Positions 25,748 to 34,892 of a DNA stretch of 64,000 bases are shown piece by piece. The translations under genes and the position numbers were made by a program. How positions within the stretch are numbered: position 1 is the first letter of the stretch; the number at the start of each line of letters is the position of its first letter. The stretch spans positions 1 to 64,000 of the forward strand of contig NZ_VDCQ01000032.1 in assembly GCF_006265175.1 (NCBI RefSeq), written 5' to 3'. Below the pieces are notes generated by a model that saw nothing but the letters and a program-made list of their open reading frames with translations, ran no database searches and had not been told where the DNA came from. This stretch comes from Paenibacillus hemerocallicola. Its GTDB lineage: Bacteria > Bacillota > Bacilli > Paenibacillales > NBRC-103111.

Positions 25748-26776
25748 ATGCCGACATTCGAGGATATCGCCAAGATCGCGGGAGTATCGAAGGCGACCGT
25801 CTCGCTCTCGCTCTCGGACAGTCCCAAAATATCCATGGAAACGAAAGTGAAAATTCGCAATATCGCCAAAAACATCGGCTACGACCTTAGCGGGATGGAG
25901 GGCGGGAAATGGCTGAGAAACCGTTCCATCGGCATTTTGCACGTCAGCCATAATCCCGATTTCGAGAAAGATTTTTTTCGCGATACGCTGATCGGGGTAA
26001 CGGAGGATGCGACGAATAAAGGGTACGACGTCGTATTTATCGGAAGCCATATGCAAAAAAATATTAACGACACATCCGAGGATATCGCCGAGAAGGTCAT
26101 GCAGTCCGGTGTCGAAGGCGTCGTCGTCATCTCGTCGATTCCGAATCTGAAAGGGTTCGGGAAGCTTCAGGACATGCATTTTCCGATGGTGTTCGTCGGC
26201 AACCGGAAGGTCGACGGCTCCGCCCGGCAAATTTTCAACGTATGCTCCGACCATTACAGCGGGGGCAAGATGGCCGCCGAATATTTATTCGACGATCTCA
26301 AGCATACCCGGATTGCGCTGGTCGGACGTCATAACATGCCGCACTGGGAGCAAGACAGGGCGAACGGCTTTTTCTCGCACTTGAGAAATTCGGGGCTCGC
26401 GGACATCGAGAACGACAAGGTTCTCGTCTCCGAACGGTATAAGCCGGACGATGAAGGCTGGACGAAGCTGAGCCGGATTGAGCCGACCGCCATATTCGCC
26501 GTCAATGCGAGCATCGGGATATCCGTCCTGCATTATTTGCGATCCGTTCAGAAACGGATTCCGCAGGACGTCTCCGTCATCGTATTCGACGATTTCGCAT
26601 CGTTTCCGTACGAGCACCCGCCCGTCACGGTCATCAAGCAAAACAAGGAAGCGCTCGGCAGCCTCGCCGTCAAGGTGTTGACCGATCTGTTGGAGAAATC
26701 GAAATACCCTCCCCGGCAGATGCTCATCTCGACCGAGCTGATCGAGCGGGAATCTTGCGCGGCTGCGCAAATCTAA
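25748..26776 (+). CDS. LacI-family transcriptional regulator
   Basis: A 342-residue LacI/GalR protein: HTH TFEDIAKIAGVSKATVSLSLSD at residues 3-24, hinge to ~60, then the effector-binding domain (SIGILHVSHNPDFEKDFF; GVEGVVVISSIPN; RIALVGRH; DVSVIVFDDFASFPYEHPPVTVIKQN). It lies 18 bp upstream of a Gfo/Idh dehydrogenase and is probably co-transcribed with it, controlling sugar oxidation. The AT-rich 200 bp before it carries TTGTTAATTAATAG and TTGATTAGTAAACAA stretches but no clear LacI palindrome. Confidence 0.92.
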   Translation: MPTFEDIAKIAGVSKATVSLSLSDSPKISMETKVKIRNIAKNIGYDLSGMEGGKWLRNRSIGILHVSHNPDFEKDFFRDTLIGVTEDATNKGYDVVFIGSHMQKNINDTSEDIAEKVMQSGVEGVVVISSIPNLKGFGKLQDMHFPMVFVGNRKVDGSARQIFNVCSDHYSGGKMAAEYLFDDLKHTRIALVGRHNMPHWEQDRANGFFSHLRNSGLADIENDKVLVSERYKPDDEGWTKLSRIEPTAIFAVNASIGISVLHYLRSVQKRIPQDVSVIVFDDFASFPYEHPPVTVIKQNKEALGSLAVKVLTDLLEKSKYPPRQMLISTELIERESCAAAQI

Positions 26777-26794
26777 CGCAGAGGGGGAAGGCGT

Positions 26795-27931
26795 ATGCAA
26801 CAACCGATCCTGAAATTCGGCATGGTAGGCGGCGGAGAAGGATCCTTGATCGGCGACATTCATTGCAGGGCCGCGGCGTTCGACCGCCGGAGCGAGATCG
26901 CGGCCGGCTGCTTTTCGCGGGATGCGGCCAAGTCTGCCGCTACCGGGCGCAAGCTCGGAATATCGCCCGACAGGGTATATTCCACTTACGAGGAGATGGC
27001 GGAGAAGGAAGCGGCCCGGGACGACCGGATCGATTTCGTCTCCATCGTGACGCCGAACAGCTCGCACTATGCAATCGCGAAAACATTTCTGCAGCACGGA
27101 TTTCATGTCGTATGCGACAAGCCGGTGACGATCGAGGAGAGCGAAGCGAAGGAGCTGGAGCGGATCGCACGGCAGAACGGCCTGCTTTTCTGCGTGACGT
27201 ATACGTATTCCGGATATCCGATGGTCAAACAGGCGCGTGAGCTGGTCCGGCACGGGGAGCTGGGCGATATCGTCACGGTGATGGCTGAATATCCGCAGGA
27301 GTGGGTGCTTAACGCCGACAAGCCGTCGTGGCGTATGGATCCGAGTCAAGGGAAGTCCTGTTGCGTGGCGGACATCGGAGTCCATATCGCCCATACCGTA
27401 TCGTATATGACCGGACTGAAGATCGATTCGCTCTGCGCGGATATGCAATCGTACGGGACGTTGATGGAGCTCGACAATAACGCCAACATTTTGGTTAAAT
27501 ACACGACCGGCGCGACGGGGGTATATTGGTGCTCGCAGGTGGCGGCGGGCTGCAAGAACGGCTTGAAGGTCAGGCTGTTCGGCTCGAAAGGGTCGCTCGA
27601 ATGGGAGCAGGAGCGTCCCGACGAGCTGCGGCTGTCGCTCAAGGGCAAGCCGCTTCAATTGCTGTCGCGCGGAAGGGACGCCATGTACCCGGGGGCGAAA
27701 TCGTTCAACCGGCTGCCCGGAGGTCATCCCGAAGGATTGTACGAGGCGTTCGCCAACATTTATTCCGCCTTCTGCTCGGAATTGTCCGCTCTGCGGCAAG
27801 GCGGCGTCGCTGCCGGGTCGGAAGCGGATTACCCGCGAATCCAAGACGGGATCGAGGGTGTAAGGTTTGTGGACAAATGTCTGGAAAGCGCGCAAGACGG
27901 CTCTCGCTGGGTCGCCGTAACGGATTCCTGA
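26795..27931 (+). CDS. Gfo/Idh/MocA-family oxidoreductase
   Basis: A 378-residue NAD(P)-dependent sugar or inositol dehydrogenase-like protein. Rossmann start FGMVGGGEGSLIGDIHCRAA, then VSIVTPNSSHYAIAK and the family hallmark CDKPVT (Lys ~106), followed by the C-terminal alpha/beta domain with DIGVHIAHTVSYMTG (Asp and His of the active site). GAGGGGG lies 7 nt before the ATG; 18 bp follow the LacI stop. Substrate unknown; similar genes lie at 31147-32241. Confidence 0.9.
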   Translation: MQQPILKFGMVGGGEGSLIGDIHCRAAAFDRRSEIAAGCFSRDAAKSAATGRKLGISPDRVYSTYEEMAEKEAARDDRIDFVSIVTPNSSHYAIAKTFLQHGFHVVCDKPVTIEESEAKELERIARQNGLLFCVTYTYSGYPMVKQARELVRHGELGDIVTVMAEYPQEWVLNADKPSWRMDPSQGKSCCVADIGVHIAHTVSYMTGLKIDSLCADMQSYGTLMELDNNANILVKYTTGATGVYWCSQVAAGCKNGLKVRLFGSKGSLEWEQERPDELRLSLKGKPLQLLSRGRDAMYPGAKSFNRLPGGHPEGLYEAFANIYSAFCSELSALRQGGVAAGSEADYPRIQDGIEGVRFVDKCLESAQDGSRWVAVTDS

Positions 27932-28166
27932 ACTTATCGGATTATTATAAATGGTATATAGGCGGTCCGGGGTGCGCATAGGCTCCGGGCTGTTTTTGTT
28001 TTGCGGAAACGATCGGCTAACCGGAATAGCAAAAAGGAAACAACAGGAAAGGAAAATGGGCCTGTTCCGTCGAATGAGTTGTACGGATGATGACCTCGAA
28101 TCGATATTGAATATGGAATTCTTACGCGATGCCGCAGTACAGCAATTGTTAACCGGGAGGCTCTCG

Positions 28167-28823
28167 ATGATCGACCTACTTCAAGGCACTTCGCTATTTT
28201 CCAGCTTGCACAGCAGCCAACTGCAAAGCATTGCGGACAAATGCTCGACCCGAACGTTTAAAGCGGGAACCATCCTGTTTCGCGAGAACGAGATCGGCAC
28301 CACCTTTTATCTCGTCGTATCCGGGGCGATCAAAATTTATACGACCAACAAGCATGGCGAAGACAAAATCATGACGATTTTGACGAACGGCGACAGCTTC
28401 GGCGAGCTGGCCCTGCTCGACGGAAAGCCGAGATCGGCCACGGCTCAGGCGATAGAAGACACCAAAGTCATTTCGCTCGCGGCCAAGCCGTTTCAACAGC
28501 TGCTGAAAGAGCATTTCGACATCAATCTGAGCGTTCTCAAGCAGCTGAGCGCCCGGCTGCGCGAGACGAATCAGCAGGTTCAGGATTTGACCTATATGGA
28601 TGCCCGACAAAGAGTCGTGAAAACTTTGACCAAACTCGCCAACGATTACGGAAGCCGCACCGGAACGGTCGTCCGCATCCAGATCAAGCTGAATTACAAC
28701 GAGCTGTCGCAATGGGCGGGAGTCCCGAAGACGCTTGTATTCGAAGTGCTTCACGAGCTGCAGTCGAAACGGATCTTAACCGTATCCGGCGACACGTTTC
28801 TGCTTGATTTGAAGCAGCTTTGA
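28167..28823 (+). CDS. Crp/Fnr-family regulator
   Basis: A cyclic-nucleotide-binding-type regulator. The ATG at 28167 (218 residues) gives the usual family N terminus MIDLLQGTSLFSSLHSSQ and has GGGAGG 6 nt upstream; an in-frame ATG at 28056 would add 37 residues and also has a purine-rich site, so the longer form cannot be excluded. The beta-roll holds FGELALLDGKPRSAT, the phosphate-binding cassette with Glu and Arg, so cNMP binding is possible. The C-terminal HTH is YNELSQWAGVPKTLVFEVLHELQSK. No Fe-S cysteine cluster is seen. 120 bp upstream of the ZupT-like gene; a link is not established. Confidence 0.88.
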   Translation: MIDLLQGTSLFSSLHSSQLQSIADKCSTRTFKAGTILFRENEIGTTFYLVVSGAIKIYTTNKHGEDKIMTILTNGDSFGELALLDGKPRSATAQAIEDTKVISLAAKPFQQLLKEHFDINLSVLKQLSARLRETNQQVQDLTYMDARQRVVKTLTKLANDYGSRTGTVVRIQIKLNYNELSQWAGVPKTLVFEVLHELQSKRILTVSGDTFLLDLKQL

Positions 28824-28946
28824 CGGCGCGGGCGGAAGGCCGCAACAAATGGAGGAGCGGGAAAATGGGAAACATAGACAAAGCCGGCTCGCTTGCGCTC
28901 CTGCGCCGTTCTGCGCGAATAAACATCCAGAGGTGAATGCGGTTTG

Positions 28947-29756
28947 ATGCACGATCATTTATGGCTTGCTTTCGGGCTAACCTTGGCGGCGGGTTTGGCG
29001 ACGGGGATAGGCAGTGTCATTTCGTTTGTCGCCTCGACGACGAATACGAAATTTTTATCGTGGTCGCTCGGATTTTCCGCCGGAGTCATGATTTATGTAT
29101 CGATGATCGAAATTTTTGTGAAAGCGAAAGATGCGCTTGTCGCGGCGGCCGGGAATGCTTTGGGAAGCTGGTTGACGGTAGGGGGCTTCTTCGGCGGCAT
29201 TTTGTTGATCGCTCTTATCGACAAGTTCGTTCCGGACCAGGGCAATCCGCACGAAATCAAGAAAGTGGAGGAGATGAACAAACCCGCGTCGGCGATCAAG
29301 GATCCGGCCCTGCTCAAGATGGGCACCTTTACGGCGCTAGCCATAGCCATCCACAATTTCCCGGAAGGCATCGCCACGTTCGTGTCTACGCTGCAGGACC
29401 CCGGACTCGGCATCGCCATTACGGTCGCGATCGCCATACACAATATTCCCGAAGGCATTGCCGTAGCCGTCCCGATTTATTTTGCGACCGGGAGCCGGAA
29501 AAGGGCGTTCAAGCTTTCCTTCCTGTCGGGGCTGGCAGAGCCCGTAGGCGCGATCGTTGCCTATTTCCTGCTGCTGCCGTTTTTGACCGATATGATGTTC
29601 GGCATCATCTTTGCCGCGGTGGCGGGCATTATGGTGTTTATCTCATTGGATGAGCTGCTGCCGGCGGCGAAAAAATATGACGAAGGTCATTTGTCCATAT
29701 ACGGGGTGATCGGCGGTATGGCCGTGATGGCCGTTAGCCTGCTGTTGTTTATTTGA
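28947..29756 (+). CDS. ZIP-family metal transporter (ZupT-like)
   Basis: A roughly 269-residue, eight-helix ZIP protein. The signatures IAIHNFPEGIATFVS and IAIHNIPEGIAVAVP in TM4 and TM5 carry the paired H-N-x-P-E metal-binding motifs of ZupT, and SLDELLPAAKKY lies before the last helix. It should import Zn2+ and possibly other divalent metals. AGAGGTG (28930-28936) precedes; the ATG at 28947 is chosen over the TTG at 28944. A repeat element follows the gene, with no ordinary terminator. Confidence 0.93.
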   Translation: MHDHLWLAFGLTLAAGLATGIGSVISFVASTTNTKFLSWSLGFSAGVMIYVSMIEIFVKAKDALVAAAGNALGSWLTVGGFFGGILLIALIDKFVPDQGNPHEIKKVEEMNKPASAIKDPALLKMGTFTALAIAIHNFPEGIATFVSTLQDPGLGIAITVAIAIHNIPEGIAVAVPIYFATGSRKRAFKLSFLSGLAEPVGAIVAYFLLLPFLTDMMFGIIFAAVAGIMVFISLDELLPAAKKYDEGHLSIYGVIGGMAVMAVSLLLFI

Positions 29757-29780
29757 ATCCCCGACGCACATGGCCGTAAA

Positions 29781-29973
29781 AAAATAACGGAACGCAGTTC
29801 CCTTATTCGACTCCGGAAAAAGAAAAAAATCGGAATAACGGAAATGTGCTCCGTTATTCCGATTTTCGGCGCCGGAATGGCCGAGCTTTGCCCGCATTAC
29901 GGAAAATAGTTCCGTTATTTTCGGGCAGCGCGGGTAATAAGTGGGGATAGCGGAACGAAGTTCCGCTATTTTG
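29781..29973. repeat. Four-palindrome repeat element, copy C
   Basis: Palindromes at 29781-29808, 29833-29858, 29895-29922 and 29946-29972; anchors 29788, 29839, 29900 and 29951 (spacings 51, 61, 51). The second is extended by outer pairing to AAAATCGGAATAACGGA/TCCGTTATTCCGATTTT, and the third is enclosed by GCCCG/CGGGC. It lies between the convergent ZupT (+) and isomerase (-) genes. Confidence 0.85.
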
Positions 29974-30110
29974 ACGCGCATGTTCGAGTAGCGAGTTTGT
30001 CATGCTTACTGCACAACCGCGTACATGGCCGAGCCGGTCCGTCGCGAGTGTTCGCCTGCGGGATTGCCGCATAACCGAGCAGCGTACGCCCGCAAAGCTC
30101 ATTCCCTTCA

Positions 30111-30200
30111 GCGATCCAAACGCCTTCAGCGATCCAAACACCTTAAGCGATCCAAACACCTTAAGCGATCCAAACGCCTTCAGCGATCCAAACGCCTTCA
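30111..30200. repeat. 18-bp tandem repeat, five units
   Basis: Five contiguous 18-bp units: GCGATCCAAACGCCTTCA at 30111, 30165 and 30183, and the variant GCGATCCAAACACCTTAA at 30129 and 30147 (pattern A-B-B-A-A). A sixth partial unit follows. The small periodic frames across it (for example SDPNAF/SDPNTL repeats, 30002-30223) have no other support as genes. Confidence 0.9.
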
Positions 30201-30240
30201 GCGACGTTGTGCGTATAAGGTGAGAGCCATAGGCGGTCGC

Positions 30241-31131
30241 TTAAGCGAAAAAGCGCGACAAATGTTGCAACGATTTGACCAAACCGCGCCGGTGCTCCTC
30301 CACGCTGCCCTTGTACCGGTGATCCTCCAGCTCGATCGTGACCGCGCCGCCGTAGCCGGACAAGTCCAGCTCGAACGCGATGGCGGCCCAGTCCGCTTCC
30401 CCTTCGCCGGGAATCGTATATCGCCACGGTCCCTCGCTCGATTTGATCGCATGACCGAATACCGGCGGCTGATGCCGGCCGTACAAATATACGTTCTCCG
30501 GCAAAATGACGCAGTCTTTGGCGTGCACGTGGCCGATACGGCCGGAAAATTCGCGCAAAAACCGGATGCTGTCGATCCCGAGCCGGACTAGGTGCGACGG
30601 ATCATAGTTCAGCTGTAGCGCAGGGGAGGGGACGGCTTCGAACATCGCCCGCAGCATTTCCGGCGTACAGCCGATCGTCGGATAATAGGGCGCATTGCCG
30701 GGCCACCCCTCCAGGACGAGGGCGACTCCGGCTTGCTCGGCGGATGCGAGCAGGCCGGGAAACATTTCCTTGAACAACTCGAAAGATTCCTGTCGGGTCG
30801 TCGTCGGATCTTCGGGCTTCAAGCACATGAAGCAAAGCTTGCCTCCGCGGGAGGCGGCGGCCTGAATCGATTGGCGGACGCCCTCGAGCGCCTCGTAACG
30901 CTTCTGCTCGTCCTTGCTGAACAGGCGGGCGACCTGAAGCGCCCCGACATCGAACGTTCCGATCGCAAGACCGGCCTCTTCGGTGTCCCGCTTCATCTCA
31001 TCGGTCAATTCCGGCACGTCCACGACCCGGAATCCGCTCTGCGCCATCCACGCGAACCATTCTCTCCACGTTTCCCGTTCGTTTCCCATCGCGATGCCTC
31101 TTGTCAGTCTGACGCCGATCGAATGCGGCAT
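30241..31131 (-). CDS. Sugar phosphate isomerase/epimerase (xylose-isomerase-like TIM barrel)
   Basis: A 296-residue AP-endonuclease-2/xylose-isomerase-like protein. Metal-binding landmarks are LVLEGWPG (Glu), LNYDPSHLVRLG (Asp, His), IGHVHAKDC (His, Asp) and VTIELEDHRY (Glu near the C terminus). These proteins isomerise or epimerise sugars and inositol derivatives. Third gene of the leftward FAD-oxidoreductase - Gfo/Idh - isomerase operon, 15 bp after the Gfo/Idh stop; GGAGGGG precedes the ATG. The set suggests oxidation and rearrangement of an unusual sugar. Confidence 0.88.
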   Translation of the reverse strand: MPHSIGVRLTRGIAMGNERETWREWFAWMAQSGFRVVDVPELTDEMKRDTEEAGLAIGTFDVGALQVARLFSKDEQKRYEALEGVRQSIQAAASRGGKLCFMCLKPEDPTTTRQESFELFKEMFPGLLASAEQAGVALVLEGWPGNAPYYPTIGCTPEMLRAMFEAVPSPALQLNYDPSHLVRLGIDSIRFLREFSGRIGHVHAKDCVILPENVYLYGRHQPPVFGHAIKSSEGPWRYTIPGEGEADWAAIAFELDLSGYGGAVTIELEDHRYKGSVEEHRRGLVKSLQHLSRFFA

Positions 31132-31146
31132 GTCTAACCCCTCCGG

Positions 31147-32241
31147 TTATGAAAATGTCGGAAGCTCAATGACGACTTCCCGTTTCAGCTCCGACGAGCG
31201 GAGTATGCCGTCGATGACGGCCTGGTTCAGCAAAATTTGCTCGCCGGGTATCGGAGCGGGCTTGCCGTCCTTGATCGCGACGACGAAATCGCGAACCTTC
31301 TCGTAGAAAATATCCAAAGTGTGCGACTTGACCGGTATAGCGCTTTCCGTCGGATGTCCCATAACGTCATGATACAGCGTGATCGAGCCCGGACCTTTGT
31401 CCCACGCGCCCGAGGACAGCTTGCTGATGCCTTGCTCCGGCTCGATTTTCAGTCCGCCTTCGGTGCCGAGGAACAACGTCGGGCCGAGGGTGTCCATGTG
31501 CATCGCCCACGAAATTTTGAAATTGAGCACGACGTCTCCTTCGAAGCGGATGAGCGCCTCGCCGAAATCCTCGACGTCGAACCGGTCGGCGTCTTTATGG
31601 TATTTCGGATTCGTACCGAAATAGTTGGAGCAGTAGGCCGAAACGGTCAGCGGCTTCGGATAGCCCAAGGCGTCCATCGCCAAATCGAGCGAATAGCAGC
31701 CGATGTCCGCGATGGCGCCGGAGCCGGATATGTCTTTGCGGATGAAGCCTCTGCCCGGCATTCCGCGCCTGCGGCCTCCCCCCGTTTGCACGTGGTACAC
31801 TTTGCCGAGCGTTCCTGACTGGACGATCCGCTTGATTTCTTTATGGTTCGGGTCGTAGCGGGGCTGGAACCCGACGGTCAATATTTTGGAGGACCGTTTC
31901 GACGCTTCGACCATCTCGATCGCCTGCTCCAGCGTAACGGCCATCGGCTTCTCTGTCAGCACGTGCTTGCCGGCGTTCAGCGCGTCGACGCTCGTCCGGT
32001 GATGCGCGATATTCGGCGTGCAGATGCTGACGCCGTCCAGGTCCAGCTCCAGCAGCCGTTCGTGGCTCTCGTAGGGCGATGCTTGCGTCAGTCCGTTTTT
32101 CTCGATGAACTCGGCCGCTTTGCCCGGAACGAGATCCGCGACGGCGACCAGTTCAACGTCATTCATTTTCATATAGGCGGCCGCATGTCTGGTGGCGTTG
32201 CTGCCGCTGCCGATAATGCCGATCCGAATATTTCTGCTCAT
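31147..32241 (-). CDS. Gfo/Idh/MocA-family oxidoreductase
   Basis: A 364-residue protein. The start at 32241 (MSRNIRIGIIGSGSNATRHAAAY) is chosen because GAGGAGCG lies about 8 nt upstream; the frame is open to 32322. Rossmann GIIGSGSNATRH, then VSICTPNIAHHRTSVDAL and the hallmark TEKPMAVTLEQA, and in the C-terminal domain SGSGAIADIGCYSLDLAMDALG (active-site Asp and Tyr). Second gene of the operon with FAD-oxidoreductase and isomerase; probably oxidises a sugar at one carbon so the isomerase can act. Confidence 0.92.
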   Translation of the reverse strand: MSRNIRIGIIGSGSNATRHAAAYMKMNDVELVAVADLVPGKAAEFIEKNGLTQASPYESHERLLELDLDGVSICTPNIAHHRTSVDALNAGKHVLTEKPMAVTLEQAIEMVEASKRSSKILTVGFQPRYDPNHKEIKRIVQSGTLGKVYHVQTGGGRRRGMPGRGFIRKDISGSGAIADIGCYSLDLAMDALGYPKPLTVSAYCSNYFGTNPKYHKDADRFDVEDFGEALIRFEGDVVLNFKISWAMHMDTLGPTLFLGTEGGLKIEPEQGISKLSSGAWDKGPGSITLYHDVMGHPTESAIPVKSHTLDIFYEKVRDFVVAIKDGKPAPIPGEQILLNQAVIDGILRSSELKREVVIELPTFS

Positions 32242-32290
32242 GGAAATCGCTCCTCGTAAATGGATATGAAATAGGGCGGTTGCTCGGCTG

Positions 32291-34216
32291 TCAGTGTTGT
32301 CTCGCCGTTCGAAGGAAGCCATACAGAGCGTTCAGAAACTGACCGCGCGTGACCGTCTCCTTCTCGCCGGCAAACCATTCGCCCTGGGGCGCGTTCATCA
32401 CTCTTGCCGCGACTTGGCTCCATCTCCGCGCCATGGCTGCGGTCAAATAGGGTTGATCCGTCCAATATTGTTCGGGTGTAGGCTCTTGCTTGGGCGCCTT
32501 CGGTCCCATATCTGCCCCTGCGGGCAAAATAGCCGCGGTCGCGGGCAAGCAAGGCAGCTGTTTGCCGCCGGGCAGCAATCGGCTTATCGCGATCCATTGC
32601 GAAGCTTGCGCAACGGTAACGTCTTCGTCCGGATGGGCTTCGTATCCCGGGAAAAACGATCTGGCGCCGAAATATTGAACCGCCTTGCTCGTCTCGGTGC
32701 CCCACGGCTCATCCTTCAAATACGTAATGACTTGTTTGTCCGCGAGCAGCTCGTCTTGCAGACGGTCGACGGACAAGTCGCGAACGTGCCGTCTCGTGGC
32801 AAGGCTCACGTCGGCCGCCACGCCCGCGGCGTATCCGATCTGCATCCAGCACGGCTCCATCCGGATCGTGCCGAGTCCCATATGGGTTGCCGAGACGGCG
32901 ACCGGCACGAGCAGACGGTCGACCCGCTGCGGAACGATGGAACCGTACGGAATTTGGTATATTTCCGTCAAAAATCCGATCGCCATGAAGCCTTCCAACG
33001 CGATGTTCTGGCCGATCGGCTCGCGCTTGCGGGTGGCGTGCGAATCGATGCCGTAGTCTCCGCTCGCGATGCTGTCGTAATGGATCGGCGATCTGCCGAG
33101 GCCTGGAGCGCGGCGGGCGTCGTTTTCGGTAAACACGTATTCCCCGTGAATCCGTCTCGCTTCACGTACATAAATTTGCGGCGGGAAATGATCGGTATCC
33201 TCGAATTCGTCCGCGGCATGCCCCCATTGGCGGGAATCTTCGCGAAACCATTCCGGAAGCTCCTCGTCATTTTGCAGAAACCAGAGCAAGCCTTGTATAT
33301 ATTCGCGGTGACGCTTCACGATCCGATCCCGGACGGCCCAGCTGCCTTCCGGATAATCCTGGTTTTCTTCGGGCAGATCGGTCGAGCATAAGCAGTAATG
33401 ATAGTTGTTCGTGTCCGTTTTGCCGTTCGGAATCATGACCGTATTGCAAACCTCGCTGAAGCCTTTGACTCTGCCGGCGCTCACGTCCTCGGTCAGGCTG
33501 GCATAATCGTTTCGGTCGTAGCTTGCCGGTTTGACGAAGGGCGCTTGGTTGCTACGGTTTTTGGTCAGACACAGGCGGAAGTTGTACGCTTGGATGCGAT
33601 CGTCCCCGTCGCCCGTGCTCCCCGGCAGCACTTCCTTCGTCCGGAAGTTCTGATACAGCGTGCCGGCGTACTCCTCGTTCCATTCGTCGCGCGATTCCCT
33701 TCCCAGCGAATAAGGAACGCCGGCCTTGGCGGCAAGGTCGCCTTCGTAAGTTGCATCGATAAAAACGTCCGCGCGGTATACGGTTTCGCTGCCTCCGCCC
33801 ATCGGACGAACGGTAATCGACGTCAAGGAATCCCCTTCTTTTTCGACGGAAACGAGCTCATGGGAAACGATTGTTTCCAAATTGGACTCGGCCCCCATCA
33901 TCCGGGCGAAAATCGTTTTGGCGACGGACGGCTCGAAGCGCAGTCCTTGGCGGCAATGGACGACTTGCTCCGATTCCGGACCGTATGTTTCGATATAATG
34001 GTTCAGCACATTGGAAGCGTATTCGCGGAATACCGAGCCGGCCGCATCGAGCGAGTGGATGTCGGTCATGCCGAGCCCGCTTGTCATCAATCCTCCGACA
34101 TAAGGCGTTGCCTCGATCATAATCGTTTTCCTGCCGCGTCTGGCGGCGGCGAGCGCCGCTCCGATTCCTCCGGGTGTCGCCCCCAGTATGACTACATCAG
34201 CATGTCGAGCTTGCAT
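32291..34216 (-). CDS. FAD-dependent oxidoreductase (FAD_oxidored family)
   Basis: A 641-residue protein. ATG at 34216, 7 nt after AAAGGAGC; the frame is open to 34255. The N terminus VVILGATPGGIGAALAAARRGRKTIMIEA is the FAD-binding Rossmann motif (a GxxxxG variant), followed by GGLMTSGLGMTD and later RADVFIDATYEGDLAAKAGVPYSLGRES, PVAVSATHMGLGTIRMEP and GYAAGVAADVSLA at the cofactor-closing region. This family is often found in glycan-utilisation loci with unknown reaction. First gene of the leftward operon. A decapitated paralogue lies at 38880-40585. Confidence 0.9.
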   Translation of the reverse strand: MQARHADVVILGATPGGIGAALAAARRGRKTIMIEATPYVGGLMTSGLGMTDIHSLDAAGSVFREYASNVLNHYIETYGPESEQVVHCRQGLRFEPSVAKTIFARMMGAESNLETIVSHELVSVEKEGDSLTSITVRPMGGGSETVYRADVFIDATYEGDLAAKAGVPYSLGRESRDEWNEEYAGTLYQNFRTKEVLPGSTGDGDDRIQAYNFRLCLTKNRSNQAPFVKPASYDRNDYASLTEDVSAGRVKGFSEVCNTVMIPNGKTDTNNYHYCLCSTDLPEENQDYPEGSWAVRDRIVKRHREYIQGLLWFLQNDEELPEWFREDSRQWGHAADEFEDTDHFPPQIYVREARRIHGEYVFTENDARRAPGLGRSPIHYDSIASGDYGIDSHATRKREPIGQNIALEGFMAIGFLTEIYQIPYGSIVPQRVDRLLVPVAVSATHMGLGTIRMEPCWMQIGYAAGVAADVSLATRRHVRDLSVDRLQDELLADKQVITYLKDEPWGTETSKAVQYFGARSFFPGYEAHPDEDVTVAQASQWIAISRLLPGGKQLPCLPATAAILPAGADMGPKAPKQEPTPEQYWTDQPYLTAAMARRWSQVAARVMNAPQGEWFAGEKETVTRGQFLNALYGFLRTARQH

Positions 34217-34261
34217 GGAATTGCTCCTTTCGACCATATGGGATAGGTTTTTCAAATGTAT

Positions 34262-34278
34262 GTTAACAATAAGTTAAC
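34262..34278. promoter_or_regulatory. Paired GTTAAC operator-like sites
   Basis: GTTAAC (34262-34267) and GTTAAC (34273-34278) are each palindromic and lie 11 bp apart, about one helical turn, 46 bp before the FAD-oxidoreductase start. Position and symmetry suggest a regulator site for the operon; the regulator is not known. Confidence 0.4.
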
Positions 34279-34636
34279 CTATTTGATAAACTGAAGTATA
34301 CAGCATGCCATTCTTTTTTGCCATAAAAATTAAATGCGATTTTAACCGAATGATCGAAGGATAAAGCGGTTTTTCTTTATTATATGCGGTTTTTATGCGG
34401 ATTTATCGCTGTTTTTTGCTTATTTTCTTTGTTTTTGTTAAATTACAGGTCAACTGATCGAGGCTTCGATTTGATAGGGGATTGCAAAAATGTATTGAAA
34501 AAGCTAAAGAGTGCCGATATAATTTTAAACAAGTTGTAATGTTATAGTTTAAAAAACATGTCATGCATTGTTGGGAGTGGTGCGATGATTCATTCGGAAT
34601 CCATTGATGTGTAAAGGTTTATAGGGTTTAATAACC
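34279..34636. other. AT-rich intergenic region
   Basis: A markedly AT-rich 350-bp stretch with T-runs between the divergent FAD-oxidoreductase operon and SBP 5. No gene is seen. It probably holds the promoters of both units. Confidence 0.4.
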
Positions 34637-34744
34637 AATTGATCATAAACGCGATCAATTACGCAAGCAAGTACGCAAGCAAGTACGCAAGCAAGTACGC
34701 AAGCAAGTACGCAAGCAAGTACGCAAGCAAGTACGCAAGCAAGT
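34637..34744. repeat. Perfect 12-bp tandem repeat (seven units) behind an inverted repeat
   Basis: ACGCAAGCAAGT is repeated seven times without a mismatch at 34661-34744. Immediately before it, AATTGATC (34637-34644) and GATCAATT (34653-34660) form an 8-bp inverted repeat. The array ends 148 bp before the SBP 5 start, in its upstream region. Unit number is likely to vary between strains by slippage. Confidence 0.92.
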
Positions 34745-34892
34745 ATTGAAAGCGTTTGCCGGTCGACAGGCCGACGGATTGTCGAATCGAAAGTACGGGC
34801 CGAACCATCGGCGGTGAAGCGGTTACCTTATGTCGCGATATATAATGGTGCCTCTTTAGAAACATACGAAATGAGTATAGGGGGATATTCGG

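Noticed and set aside
30002-30223. Frame with SDPNAF/SDPNTL hexapeptide repeats
   Set aside because: The periodicity is simply the 18-bp DNA repeat; the minus frame is equally periodic and no start site is convincing.
34661-34744. Possible CRISPR or iteron array
   Set aside because: The 12-bp units are contiguous without spacers, and no replication initiator gene is near; treated as a tandem repeat.
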